From Alphaproteobacteria bacterium (lineage in GTDB: Bacteria > Planctomycetota > Phycisphaerae > UBA1845), in NCBI GenBank assembly GCA_028285105.1, contig JANQQE010000021.1, positions 372,001 to 436,000 of the forward strand: 64,000 nt of DNA. The letters are read 5' to 3'. Made by a program: the position numbers and the translations under genes. The notes under the pieces were generated by a model, which did not search any database, was not told the DNA's origin, and saw nothing but the letters and a program-made list of their open reading frames with translations. Below are positions 17,990 through 25,052 of this stretch, one piece after another. Numbering within the stretch: position 1 is the stretch's first letter; each line of letters opens with the position of its first letter.

Positions 17990-18005
17990 CGTTTCACGTG
18001 GAACA
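17990..18005. promoter_or_regulatory. parS-like centromere site 1
   Basis: CGTTTCACGTGGAACA differs from the bacterial parS consensus (TGTTTCACGTGAAACA) at two positions. It lies 186 bp upstream of parB. The central TTTCACGTG core is intact. Confidence 0.8.
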
Positions 18006-18133
18006 GACTTGGCCACCCTCATTGCTTGAATCAGTCTGGTGTACCGAGGCGCACTTGGTTTAGTGTTCTTGAATTTCAACTCTTCCCAGCAAATCCTTTA
18101 CTTCGTTCCTCGAACACGGTACGTTTTTGTTCT

Positions 18134-18149
18134 TATTTCACGTGGAACG
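18134..18149. promoter_or_regulatory. parS-like centromere site 2
   Basis: TATTTCACGTGGAACG keeps the TTTCACGTGGAAC core and differs from consensus at the outer positions. It lies 42 bp upstream of the parB start, where ParB binding could also affect parB transcription. Confidence 0.7.
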
Positions 18150-18190
18150 GATTCTGCGAACGAACCCTTTGTTTTGGATGAAATCGATCA

Positions 18191-19255
18191 ATGGCCAAGA
18201 AGCCCAACCGACTTGGACGAGGCCTCAATTCGCTGATTAGTTCAAGCCTGACCTCAGAACTGCACGAACATGAAACGTCAAAGCCAGATCCCGCCCCAAG
18301 CCCCTCTAAGCCTAAGCGAATTGAAATCGACTCGGCAAGTCCCAATATCCGCACAGAAAGCATCGTAGGGCGATTGGCACAGCTGGAAGCCGCCCATGAC
18401 GATAACGCCTCAACCAACACACGGGGCGCTGAAACGAGCGTTTTGGCGGTTGCTGTCGATGCCATTATTCCCAACAAGCATCAGCCCCGGAGGGTATTTG
18501 ATCCGGTTTCGATCAGTCGGCTTGCACGTTCTATTGCCGAATCCGGAATACTTCAACCGCTTCTGGTTCGACGCATCGAAAATCCTTCGGCTGATTCACC
18601 TACATTTGAGTTGATTGCAGGTGAGCGAAGGCTGCGGGCCGCCAAAGCGGCTGGCATCGAATCTGTGCCGGCGATTCTCAAATCCATAGACGCTCAAACG
18701 TCGATGGAATTTGCGTTGGTGGAAAATATTCAACGCGAAGACCTCAATGCCATCGATCGCGCACGGGCCTATCGCGTCTATTGTGATCGAACTGGATTCT
18801 CGACAGACGAGGCAAGTCGCCGATTGGGTGAAGACCGTAGCACCATCGCGAACTACCTCCGCCTTCTTGACCTTACGCCAACGGTCACAAATATGGTGGA
18901 GTCTGGCCAACTCAGCATGGGGCATGCCCGGGCATTGCTTGGTGCCCCTGATGAAGCAACACAGGAGACCTGCGCCAAGCAAGCCGTATCCCAAGGGTTG
19001 TCCGTTCGAGCGGTCGAAGCCTTGGTTAAGACCGCAAAAACAACTCGGATCGAAACACCCGCCAAGCCATCCGAACGCGCGGATGCCCACTTGGCGGACA
19101 TGGAGGGAAAGTTACAGCAGGCTGTACAAACTAAAGTGCAAATTAAACCAGGGCGTGCCCAGCATCGCGGAAAGATCATCATCGATTATTACTCACTCGA
19201 CGATTTTGATCGAATCGCAACAAAACTGGGCTACACTGAGGCTGACTCCGCGTAG
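18191..19255 (+). CDS. parB: chromosome-partitioning protein ParB/Spo0J
   Basis: 354 aa. The N-terminus MAKKPNRLGRGLNSLI is the region that stimulates the ParA ATPase. After a long polar linker comes the ParB CTP-binding domain with IIPNKHQPRRVFD, ESGILQPLLVR and GERRLRAAKAAG. ENIQREDLNAIDRA leads into the helix-turn-helix (RRLGEDRSTIANYLRLL), and a C-terminal dimerisation domain ends with GKIIIDYYSLDDFDRI. ParB loads on parS, slides by CTP binding and organises origin segregation. The usual upstream parA is absent; the gene upstream is a divergent EIIA. The two parS-like sites in front support this as the chromosomal ParB. Confidence 0.96.
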   Translation: MAKKPNRLGRGLNSLISSSLTSELHEHETSKPDPAPSPSKPKRIEIDSASPNIRTESIVGRLAQLEAAHDDNASTNTRGAETSVLAVAVDAIIPNKHQPRRVFDPVSISRLARSIAESGILQPLLVRRIENPSADSPTFELIAGERRLRAAKAAGIESVPAILKSIDAQTSMEFALVENIQREDLNAIDRARAYRVYCDRTGFSTDEASRRLGEDRSTIANYLRLLDLTPTVTNMVESGQLSMGHARALLGAPDEATQETCAKQAVSQGLSVRAVEALVKTAKTTRIETPAKPSERADAHLADMEGKLQQAVQTKVQIKPGRAQHRGKIIIDYYSLDDFDRIATKLGYTEADSA

Positions 19256-19548
19256 CAGTGGTCCATCCAGGCGAACCATGCGGTGCAATGCATTCATCAA
19301 AGCATCCGTGATCCAACAAACTTCGACGCCCTAATTGATAAGGCGGAATCCGATTTGTCGGTCAACACCCTGACATTGCCGATGCAACATAAGCTTCTTA
19401 CGAGCAGATATTTATATTACTCGTATCCGCCACTCGAAGGTACGTTGTCAACACGTGAACCCTGGCCGTTGGTCCGACCGACACAATGTCATGGTGGCAA
19501 CGGGGAGGTTTTGGGTTACGCAAGTCGCGGTTGCGGCGAGGACGATTC

Positions 19549-21075
19549 GTGACAAAGCTGATCTGCTCGATTGCCGCCCAGAATCCAGCCGAGCTTGCAA
19601 AGGCAATTGAACGTCTTCCGCAAACTGATCGGATCGCGTTGGAATTTCGGTTGGACTTAATGCCGCCATCACTCGTGGCATCGCTACCAACATTGATTTC
19701 GACACGTACGGGCACGTCGATCGCCACCATCCGAACGAAGGACCAAGGCGGAAGTTCGGACCTTGCTGCAGCTCAGCGGCACACCCTCCTTTCATCGCTC
19801 GATGTTGGAATGGTTGACATTGAGTACGTAGGTAACCATCAATCCGAAACGGCCCCCTCTGTCAGCCGTAAACTTCTGTCATTTCACGACTTTCAGTCGA
19901 TTCCCGATGGGTTGCTGCGATTGGTTTTCGATATGGAATCAAGCGAATGTCAACCGAACATCGTCAAGGTCGCGTGGAAATGCAATGACATTTGCGAGAA
20001 TTTTGATGCCCTGGAAGTGCTATTAGGCAAACCAGGTGAGCGGATCATGATATGCATGGGCGAACGCGGCTTGATGTCTCGCGTATTGGCCGCAAAGGTC
20101 GGGGCGTTTGGAACATTTTGTGCCGCGGAAGAAGGGCAAGCCGTTGCACCCGGCCAACTCTCTGCCGGTGAGATGCTGACGAATTATCGATGGCTGAAGA
20201 TCAATGCAAGTTCCAAGTTTTTTGGCGTGATTGGTTCGCCGGTCGGCCATTCACTTTCTCCGGTGATCTTCAACGCACAGTTTGAGCGTGACAATTGCAA
20301 CGGTGTATATCTGCCATTGCTGATTGAGGGCGAAGATGAACTCATCCGATTTTTGGACGGTTGTTCCGAAAAGCCCTGGCTCGACGCGACCGGTTTCAGC
20401 GTCACCATTCCGCACAAGAAAGCCGTGTGTCGATGGCTGGGCGATCGAGCCGACGATGCGTCACGCCGCATTGGGGCAGTGAATACACTGCACCTTCAGG
20501 ATGGTTCGTATCACGGATTCAACACGGACTATCTTGGTATTCAGAAGGCACTCGAAGATTGTGCAGGACTTGATGCCGCATCGTTGGCGTCGGTTCGAGC
20601 CACGGTATTGGGGGCTGGCGGAGTGGCGCGGGCTGCGGTTGCAGCATTGGTAGACAGCAATAGCATGGTAACCATCTGCAATCGATCCGCCGAAAAAGCC
20701 ACATCATTGGCAGGGGACTTCGGATGCAAAGCTGCCCCCTGGGACGAGCGAACATCTTTACAATCCGACCTCATCATCAACTGTACCAGTGTTGGGATGA
20801 CGCCACACATCGCGGGCTCTCCGTTTCCGGTCGAGTCATTGAAACCCGAGACCATTGTGTTCGACACCGTCTACCGACCGCTGGAAACGGCGCTGCTCAA
20901 AGGGGCACGGGCTGCGGGTTGCAAGGTCATTGGCGGATTGGAAATGTTTGTCCATCAAGCCGCAGCACAGTACAAGATCTGGACGGGCATCGATGCGGAC
21001 ATTTCACAGCTCCGCAAGACTGCGCTTCAAGCAATTGATGATTTGAAAGCGCAAGAAGCAAGGGGCAACGCATGA
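19549..21075 (+). CDS. aroDE: bifunctional 3-dehydroquinate dehydratase / shikimate dehydrogenase
   Basis: 508 aa from the GTG at 19549, with GAGG about 8 bases upstream; the frame opens earlier at 19486. Residues 1-215 are a type I (Schiff-base) dehydroquinase: LEFRLDLM, SFHDF with the catalytic His, and IVKVAWKCND with the Schiff-base Lys. From about 225 it is shikimate dehydrogenase: GVIGSPVGHSLSP, VTIPHKK with the catalytic Lys, NTDYLGI, the NADP-binding LGAGGVARAAV and ending with GLEMFVHQAA. One polypeptide thus does two consecutive steps of the shikimate pathway, as in plants and some bacteria. It overlaps aroK by 4 bases (ATGA). Confidence 0.95.
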   Translation: MTKLICSIAAQNPAELAKAIERLPQTDRIALEFRLDLMPPSLVASLPTLISTRTGTSIATIRTKDQGGSSDLAAAQRHTLLSSLDVGMVDIEYVGNHQSETAPSVSRKLLSFHDFQSIPDGLLRLVFDMESSECQPNIVKVAWKCNDICENFDALEVLLGKPGERIMICMGERGLMSRVLAAKVGAFGTFCAAEEGQAVAPGQLSAGEMLTNYRWLKINASSKFFGVIGSPVGHSLSPVIFNAQFERDNCNGVYLPLLIEGEDELIRFLDGCSEKPWLDATGFSVTIPHKKAVCRWLGDRADDASRRIGAVNTLHLQDGSYHGFNTDYLGIQKALEDCAGLDAASLASVRATVLGAGGVARAAVAALVDSNSMVTICNRSAEKATSLAGDFGCKAAPWDERTSLQSDLIINCTSVGMTPHIAGSPFPVESLKPETIVFDTVYRPLETALLKGARAAGCKVIGGLEMFVHQAAAQYKIWTGIDADISQLRKTALQAIDDLKAQEARGNA

Positions 21076-21587
21076 ACGTCGTCTTGATTGGTTATCGCGG
21101 ATCCGGCAAGACGACGGTGGGGCGGATGCTTGCCGAACGGTACGATGTCAGCTTTGTCGACACTGACGAGCTAGTCGTTCACAAAGCCGGTGAGTCCATC
21201 GCCGAGATATTTGCGACAGGCGGCGAACGGGCATTTCGCAAACTAGAAGAAGCGGCGATCAAACTCGCGACGAAAGCGAAGAGCCGCATCATCAGCGTTG
21301 GCGGCGGGGCGATCGAATCAATTGCCAACCAGAAAGCACTTCGCAAATTCGGCACGATTGTTTGGCTTCAAGCCGACGCTGAATCCATCTGGCATCGCAT
21401 ATCCAACGATAAAGTGAGCCAAAATCAGCGCCCTAATCTTACGGTCGGCGGGATCAATGAGGTACGTAGTGTTCTTGAAAGACGCTCTCCTATCTACGCC
21501 GAACTCTCGCAAATTGCGGTTGCCACATCCGGCCGCCCCCCTACAGAAGTTGCTGAAGATGTCGCGGCATGGTTGGAAGTCCTGTAG
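21072..21587 (+). CDS. aroK: shikimate kinase
   Basis: 171 aa, usual length. Walker A is GYRGSGKTTVG near the N-terminus. FVDTDELVVHKAG binds shikimate and metal, GGERAFRKLEEAAI and VGGGAIE follow, and an Arg-containing lid precedes RSPIYAELS. It phosphorylates shikimate at the 3-hydroxyl. Its ATG overlaps the aroDE stop (ATGA), so the two genes are translationally coupled and encode three consecutive enzymes of chorismate synthesis. Confidence 0.96.
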   Translation: MNVVLIGYRGSGKTTVGRMLAERYDVSFVDTDELVVHKAGESIAEIFATGGERAFRKLEEAAIKLATKAKSRIISVGGGAIESIANQKALRKFGTIVWLQADAESIWHRISNDKVSQNQRPNLTVGGINEVRSVLERRSPIYAELSQIAVATSGRPPTEVAEDVAAWLEVL

Positions 21588-21618
21588 GCAATCACATTGG
21601 GACGAATCCTGCGAATAC

Positions 21619-21651
21619 AAAAAGCCGCTCCCCATGAAAATGGGGCGCGGT
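21619..21651 (-). terminator. terminator of the receiver-XRE gene
   Basis: GCCGC-T-CCCCAT and ATGGGG-C-GCGGT form a stem with one internal mismatch around a GAAA tetraloop (plus strand). Read on the minus strand it is followed by TTTTTGT, so it should end the minus-strand regulator transcript 67 bp after its stop. It may also help end aroK from the other side. Confidence 0.7.
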
Positions 21652-21717
21652 CTTAAGTTCAGCATTTCCTTCCGCGTCAATGCTGGCCCAAGCAAATCGC
21701 GCGACGAATTCAGATGT

Positions 21718-22323
21718 CTATGCCTGCTCGATAGCTTTGAACAGTTCTGAGAACGGTTGATCGAGCGCATCGGTGATTCGTTTCAGCGTTGGGAAGCTTG
21801 GCCAGCTCTTGCCGAGTTCGATCTGCGACAGCTGGGCTTTGGAGAGGCCGATGCTGTTGGCCATCTCGGTCAGCGTCAATTCTTGGCGCAACCGCTGAGC
21901 GCGAAGCAGGCGCGACAGGCGTTTTTGCAGTTCCGTTTCGCTGAGCGTCAGTAGGCCTGAGCTTTGAGCAACGTCGTTGACGGCTTTCAAGATCGATTCG
22001 GCAGAAACGGGTTTTGCCAAATAGCCCTTGCACCCGAGTTTCATGGCCATCTGCACCGAGGCAATGTCGGGTCTTTCGACGACGGCGATGCATCGGATGC
22101 GCGGAACGGTATCGATGACGTGTTCGACGAATGATTTTCCGTCGGCCATCGTTGCGCGAAGGTCAACGACGGCGACTTCAAAACGCGAGGCGACAAGCGT
22201 TGTGTTGGCAGCATCGACGGATTCGAAACAATGCAGGTCGAAGCGGCTGTTGGCGAAGAGCGCCATGGTTTGCTGGCAAAGGGTTGGTTCGTCCACAAGC
22301 AGTACTGGGATTTTCCGGGCCAT
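21718..22323 (-). CDS. response regulator with C-terminal XRE helix-turn-helix
   Basis: 201 aa from the ATG at 22323, with AGAGGAA 8 bases upstream. Residues 5-120 are a receiver domain (VLLVDEP, AVVDLRATMADG with the probable phospho-acceptor Asp, and LAKPV with the conserved Lys). One of the N-terminal acidic pair is replaced: VDE is seen instead of the usual DD. Residues 135-195 are an XRE/Cro-type domain (LRQELTLTEMANSIGLSKAQLSQIE, split here, then LGKSWPSFPTLKRI). Receivers are normally joined to OmpR, LuxR or Fis-type DNA-binding domains, so receiver-XRE is uncommon. A SpoIIE-type phosphatase lies upstream on the same strand about 530 bp away; no histidine kinase is adjacent. Confidence 0.85.
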   Translation of the reverse strand: MARKIPVLLVDEPTLCQQTMALFANSRFDLHCFESVDAANTTLVASRFEVAVVDLRATMADGKSFVEHVIDTVPRIRCIAVVERPDIASVQMAMKLGCKGYLAKPVSAESILKAVNDVAQSSGLLTLSETELQKRLSRLLRAQRLRQELTLTEMANSIGLSKAQLSQIELGKSWPSFPTLKRITDALDQPFSELFKAIEQA

Positions 22324-22856
22324 TAGTCGATTCCTCTGATCCAAAGATTAGTTAGCAATCCAATCAACTACCCCTAATTGCGCGCACATTGAAACCCCGG
22401 TGGAACCTCCATGTTCCATTCCCAAGAACCGCCTCACCGACATCCCGACCCTTAACAGTTTGCCGATGATGGCGACCTTGGTTTCAAAGCACATGCAACC
22501 GACTGATTGCCCCGACTAATCAGGCAGGGTTTACACGTAGGTGATTTGTCGGCAGGCGTCGAATTGAAGTTGATCGATTTCTTCTGAGTTGATGCTCAAG
22601 AATTGCTGCTTGTCGTATTCGTGCCGGGATACACACAAGACTTCATCTGACACAAAATCGGCATTCTTTATACTGCCAGACGTGTTCGTTGCGTGCGATT
22701 CTCGCACAAAGGGGTGCCGGGCGGAGAGGGCTACCCGGTCTATGCCGGACACTCAAGTTTGGGGTGATTCCTCCTACAATCGACTGTTCTGCGGTGATTT
22801 CAGCCAGTTCCTGCTGGGGTAAAGTGCCGTGTTGTGGCATTCGCAATCGTAGTTGA
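22324..22856. other. intergenic region, no supported gene
   Basis: 533 bp between two minus-strand genes. It must carry the promoter of the receiver-XRE gene. A 73-codon minus-strand frame at 22531-22752 has no recognisable domain or clear Shine-Dalgarno. I see no RNA gene or terminator hairpin. Confidence 0.4.
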
Positions 22857-24251
22857 TTAGTTGATTCTTGCGACAACGACGGTGATGTCGTCGGCTTGAT
22901 CCGCCAAACCGGCAAAACGGCGAACGTCCCACAACAACTGCTGCGTCATCGTTGCCACTTCCAGGTCGCGATGTTTGAAGATGGATTCCCTCAGTCGGTC
23001 GAATCCGTAGAGTTCGTCATCGTAGTTGACCGATTCAGTTACGCCATCTGTATAGAAAACCAGCAAGTCTCCGCTTTGCAGATCAACCACTTCTTTTTCA
23101 TACGTCGATTCCGGCAAGACACCGATGACCAATCCGCCAGTCATGAGTTCTTTAATTTTATCGTCCCGCACAAGAACCGGCGGATTATGACCTGCATTGC
23201 AGAACGTGAACTGTCTCGCGTTGGGCGAAATAACACCATAGAACAACGTGGCAAATTCGGACACGAGTGTGTCGCGGCACATGTGACGGTTCACCCTGCC
23301 GACGATGTCATCGATGTCGAAGATACTTTGTGCATGGGCTCGAAGTGCCGATCGTACCGAGGCCATCATCAATGCGCCGGGAAGCCCCTTTCCCACCACG
23401 TCCGCGATCGCTATACCCACGTTACCTTCCGGCAGGTTGAGGAAGTCGAAGAAGTCTCCGCCCACATCGAATGACGGTTGATAAACATAACCGAACTCGA
23501 CACGCGGATGGTTGGGCGTCTTTCGCGGAATCATCCGCCGCTGAATCTGTCCGGCTTGGCGAATGTGACGGGCATATCGTTCTGCCACGCGGGCTTCTTC
23601 AGCTAGCCTGGTACTTACGATTGCCCCTGCTGCCAAGGACGATATGGCCTGCAAAAGCTCGACGTCAAACGTGCTGAAACGTCGCCGTATCCGGCTGTAA
23701 ATGCGCAACACTCCGACCGTTTTTCCACGATAGCTCATCGGGCAGCACAAACCGCTGACCATTCCCTCTTTTGAGGCGTGTTCGCGAAATCGAACGCGCG
23801 GGTCGGTACGGGCGTCCTCGATGTAGACGACCTGCCCAGCGAAAGCAGCTTGGTCGATGGGGTTCTCGTCGAGCTTGATACGCCCCTTGTTGAGGTAGCG
23901 ACTTCCGATGTTGTGCGAGCCGGAGATGACGAGTTCACCAGTGGCTTCGTCGAGCAATCGGATCGAGGCTGCCTTCACGTGCATGAGATGGCTTACGCGC
24001 TGTGCGGTAATATTCAGCGCCGCGTCGAAGTCTTCCGTATTGGCAAACAGGACGCCAAGTCCATAGATCGTAGACAGCTCACCGACACGCCGACGAATCC
24101 GCGCCTCTTGTCGGCAGAACACGCTGAGGATGTTGGCGATGAGGATGGCAAAGTTTTTGGTCTGCTCATCGGGGTCATTGTCGACGATGCCAACGCTGCC
24201 CAGCAGAAACGTTCGCCAAGCAACTGGAGCGGTGAATCCTGCGGAATTCAA
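22857..24251 (-). CDS. GAF-domain SpoIIE-type PP2C phosphatase
   Basis: At least 464 aa, counting from the first canonical start codon (TTG at 24251). A GAF domain spans roughly 65-205 (ELSTIYGLGVLF, SIRLLDEATGELVISGS, GKTVGVLRIYS). A coiled linker with AGQIQRRMIP follows, then the SpoIIE catalytic domain: GGDFFDFL, IADVVGKGLPGALMMA, CNAGHNPPVL, YTDGVTES and ADDITVVVARI, carrying the metal-binding aspartates. Such phosphatases dephosphorylate anti-sigma-factor antagonists in partner-switching pathways. No anti-sigma or STAS protein is adjacent. Coding clearly continues upstream of 24251 (see next entry), so this start is not the real N-terminus. Confidence 0.9.
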   Translation of the reverse strand: MNSAGFTAPVAWRTFLLGSVGIVDNDPDEQTKNFAILIANILSVFCRQEARIRRRVGELSTIYGLGVLFANTEDFDAALNITAQRVSHLMHVKAASIRLLDEATGELVISGSHNIGSRYLNKGRIKLDENPIDQAAFAGQVVYIEDARTDPRVRFREHASKEGMVSGLCCPMSYRGKTVGVLRIYSRIRRRFSTFDVELLQAISSLAAGAIVSTRLAEEARVAERYARHIRQAGQIQRRMIPRKTPNHPRVEFGYVYQPSFDVGGDFFDFLNLPEGNVGIAIADVVGKGLPGALMMASVRSALRAHAQSIFDIDDIVGRVNRHMCRDTLVSEFATLFYGVISPNARQFTFCNAGHNPPVLVRDDKIKELMTGGLVIGVLPESTYEKEVVDLQSGDLLVFYTDGVTESVNYDDELYGFDRLRESIFKHRDLEVATMTQQLLWDVRRFAGLADQADDITVVVARIN

Positions 24252-24545
24252 GTCAGACGTCTTGCCCTTTGGTTCTCTCTTGGTCGGGCGATCCAGCCGA
24301 GCGCCATCCGCATCAAAGAATGCGAGGTTGGCTCCGCATAAATTCGAGAACGATTTGCGCAGCGAAGACAGGGTGGCTGGGTCGATCAGTTCGCGCAGGG
24401 TGTGGACTTGTTGCCCTTCGGATTCGGAAGCATTGCTCGCTTGGTTCTCAGGGCCTTTCAGTTTTCCAGGGTTCGTCTCGATCGCCTCTCTCCGAAGATT
24501 GTCAGCTCTGACTGAGATGCCAAAGCGGGATGCTTTATAGCCTTC
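24252..24545 (-). other. 5' coding extension of the SpoIIE gene without a canonical start
   Basis: In frame with the phosphatase gene, 98 codons are open from just after a TAG at 24546-24548. They translate to a plausible sensor-domain start: LIDPATLSSLRKSFSNLCG then ANLAFFDADGARL, which runs on into SAGFTAPVAW and the GVVG-like strand of the annotated protein. Reading all codons I find no ATG, GTG or TTG in this stretch. Either translation begins at a rare codon (for example ATC at 24516-24518 or CTG at 24459-24461), or a base change removed the start or introduced the TAG. Confidence 0.7.
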
Positions 24546-24584
24546 CTACGACGGCCTGACCAGTCGAATTGTTCGGGACTGGCG

Positions 24585-25043
24585 ATGGTGCATATACTGA
24601 TTGGTATGGAGTCCAGCGAAAGTTCGGAACAGATGTTCATTGTGACTGGCGCGTGCCTGAAAGCGGAGCGGATGGATCGACCGTTGGCCGACCGGATTCG
24701 CGATGCCGCCCACAAGACGCTTGTCGAGCGATTGCAGTTCCAACCTGACATCGTCGTTCTCAGCGACATCTGGTACCTCAATTCCTCAGAACTTCACCAA
24801 ACACCGACGATCAGCGTCGGTGGTCCCGGCGTCAACCATGTGTCGGCGTACTGGCAATCAAAATTGCCCTTTGCATTAATGGTCGAAAACGTGCTGCAAA
24901 TTCAGATGGATGTAATGGGAACTGACCATCGCTGCTGCGTGTGGGGGATGGACCACGAATTGACCGTAGAAGCCGTCGATACGTTCATTTCCAAAGGCCA
25001 TCTAAGTCGGTTTCTATCGCGGTATCCCAAGGCGATTCTTTAG
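24585..25043 (+). CDS. hypothetical protein
   Basis: 152 aa from GTG at 24585, or 145 aa from the ATG at 24606, which better begins the folded part (ESSEQMFIVTGACLKAE). No strong Shine-Dalgarno marks either. The protein is soluble with alternating helices and strands (PLADRIRDAAHKTLVERL, DIVVLSDIWYLN, ISVGGPGVNHVSAYW, CCVWGMDHELTVEAV). It is divergent from the SpoIIE gene across a very short region and ends 9 bp before the convergent O-antigen ligase gene. I do not recognise the family. Confidence 0.6.
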   Translation: MVHILIGMESSESSEQMFIVTGACLKAERMDRPLADRIRDAAHKTLVERLQFQPDIVVLSDIWYLNSSELHQTPTISVGGPGVNHVSAYWQSKLPFALMVENVLQIQMDVMGTDHRCCVWGMDHELTVEAVDTFISKGHLSRFLSRYPKAIL

Positions 25044-25052
25044 GCGTTGCGG

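Noticed and set aside
22531..22752. 73-codon minus-strand frame between the SpoIIE and receiver-XRE genes
   Set aside because: No Shine-Dalgarno or recognisable domain; kept only as a note in the intergenic entry.
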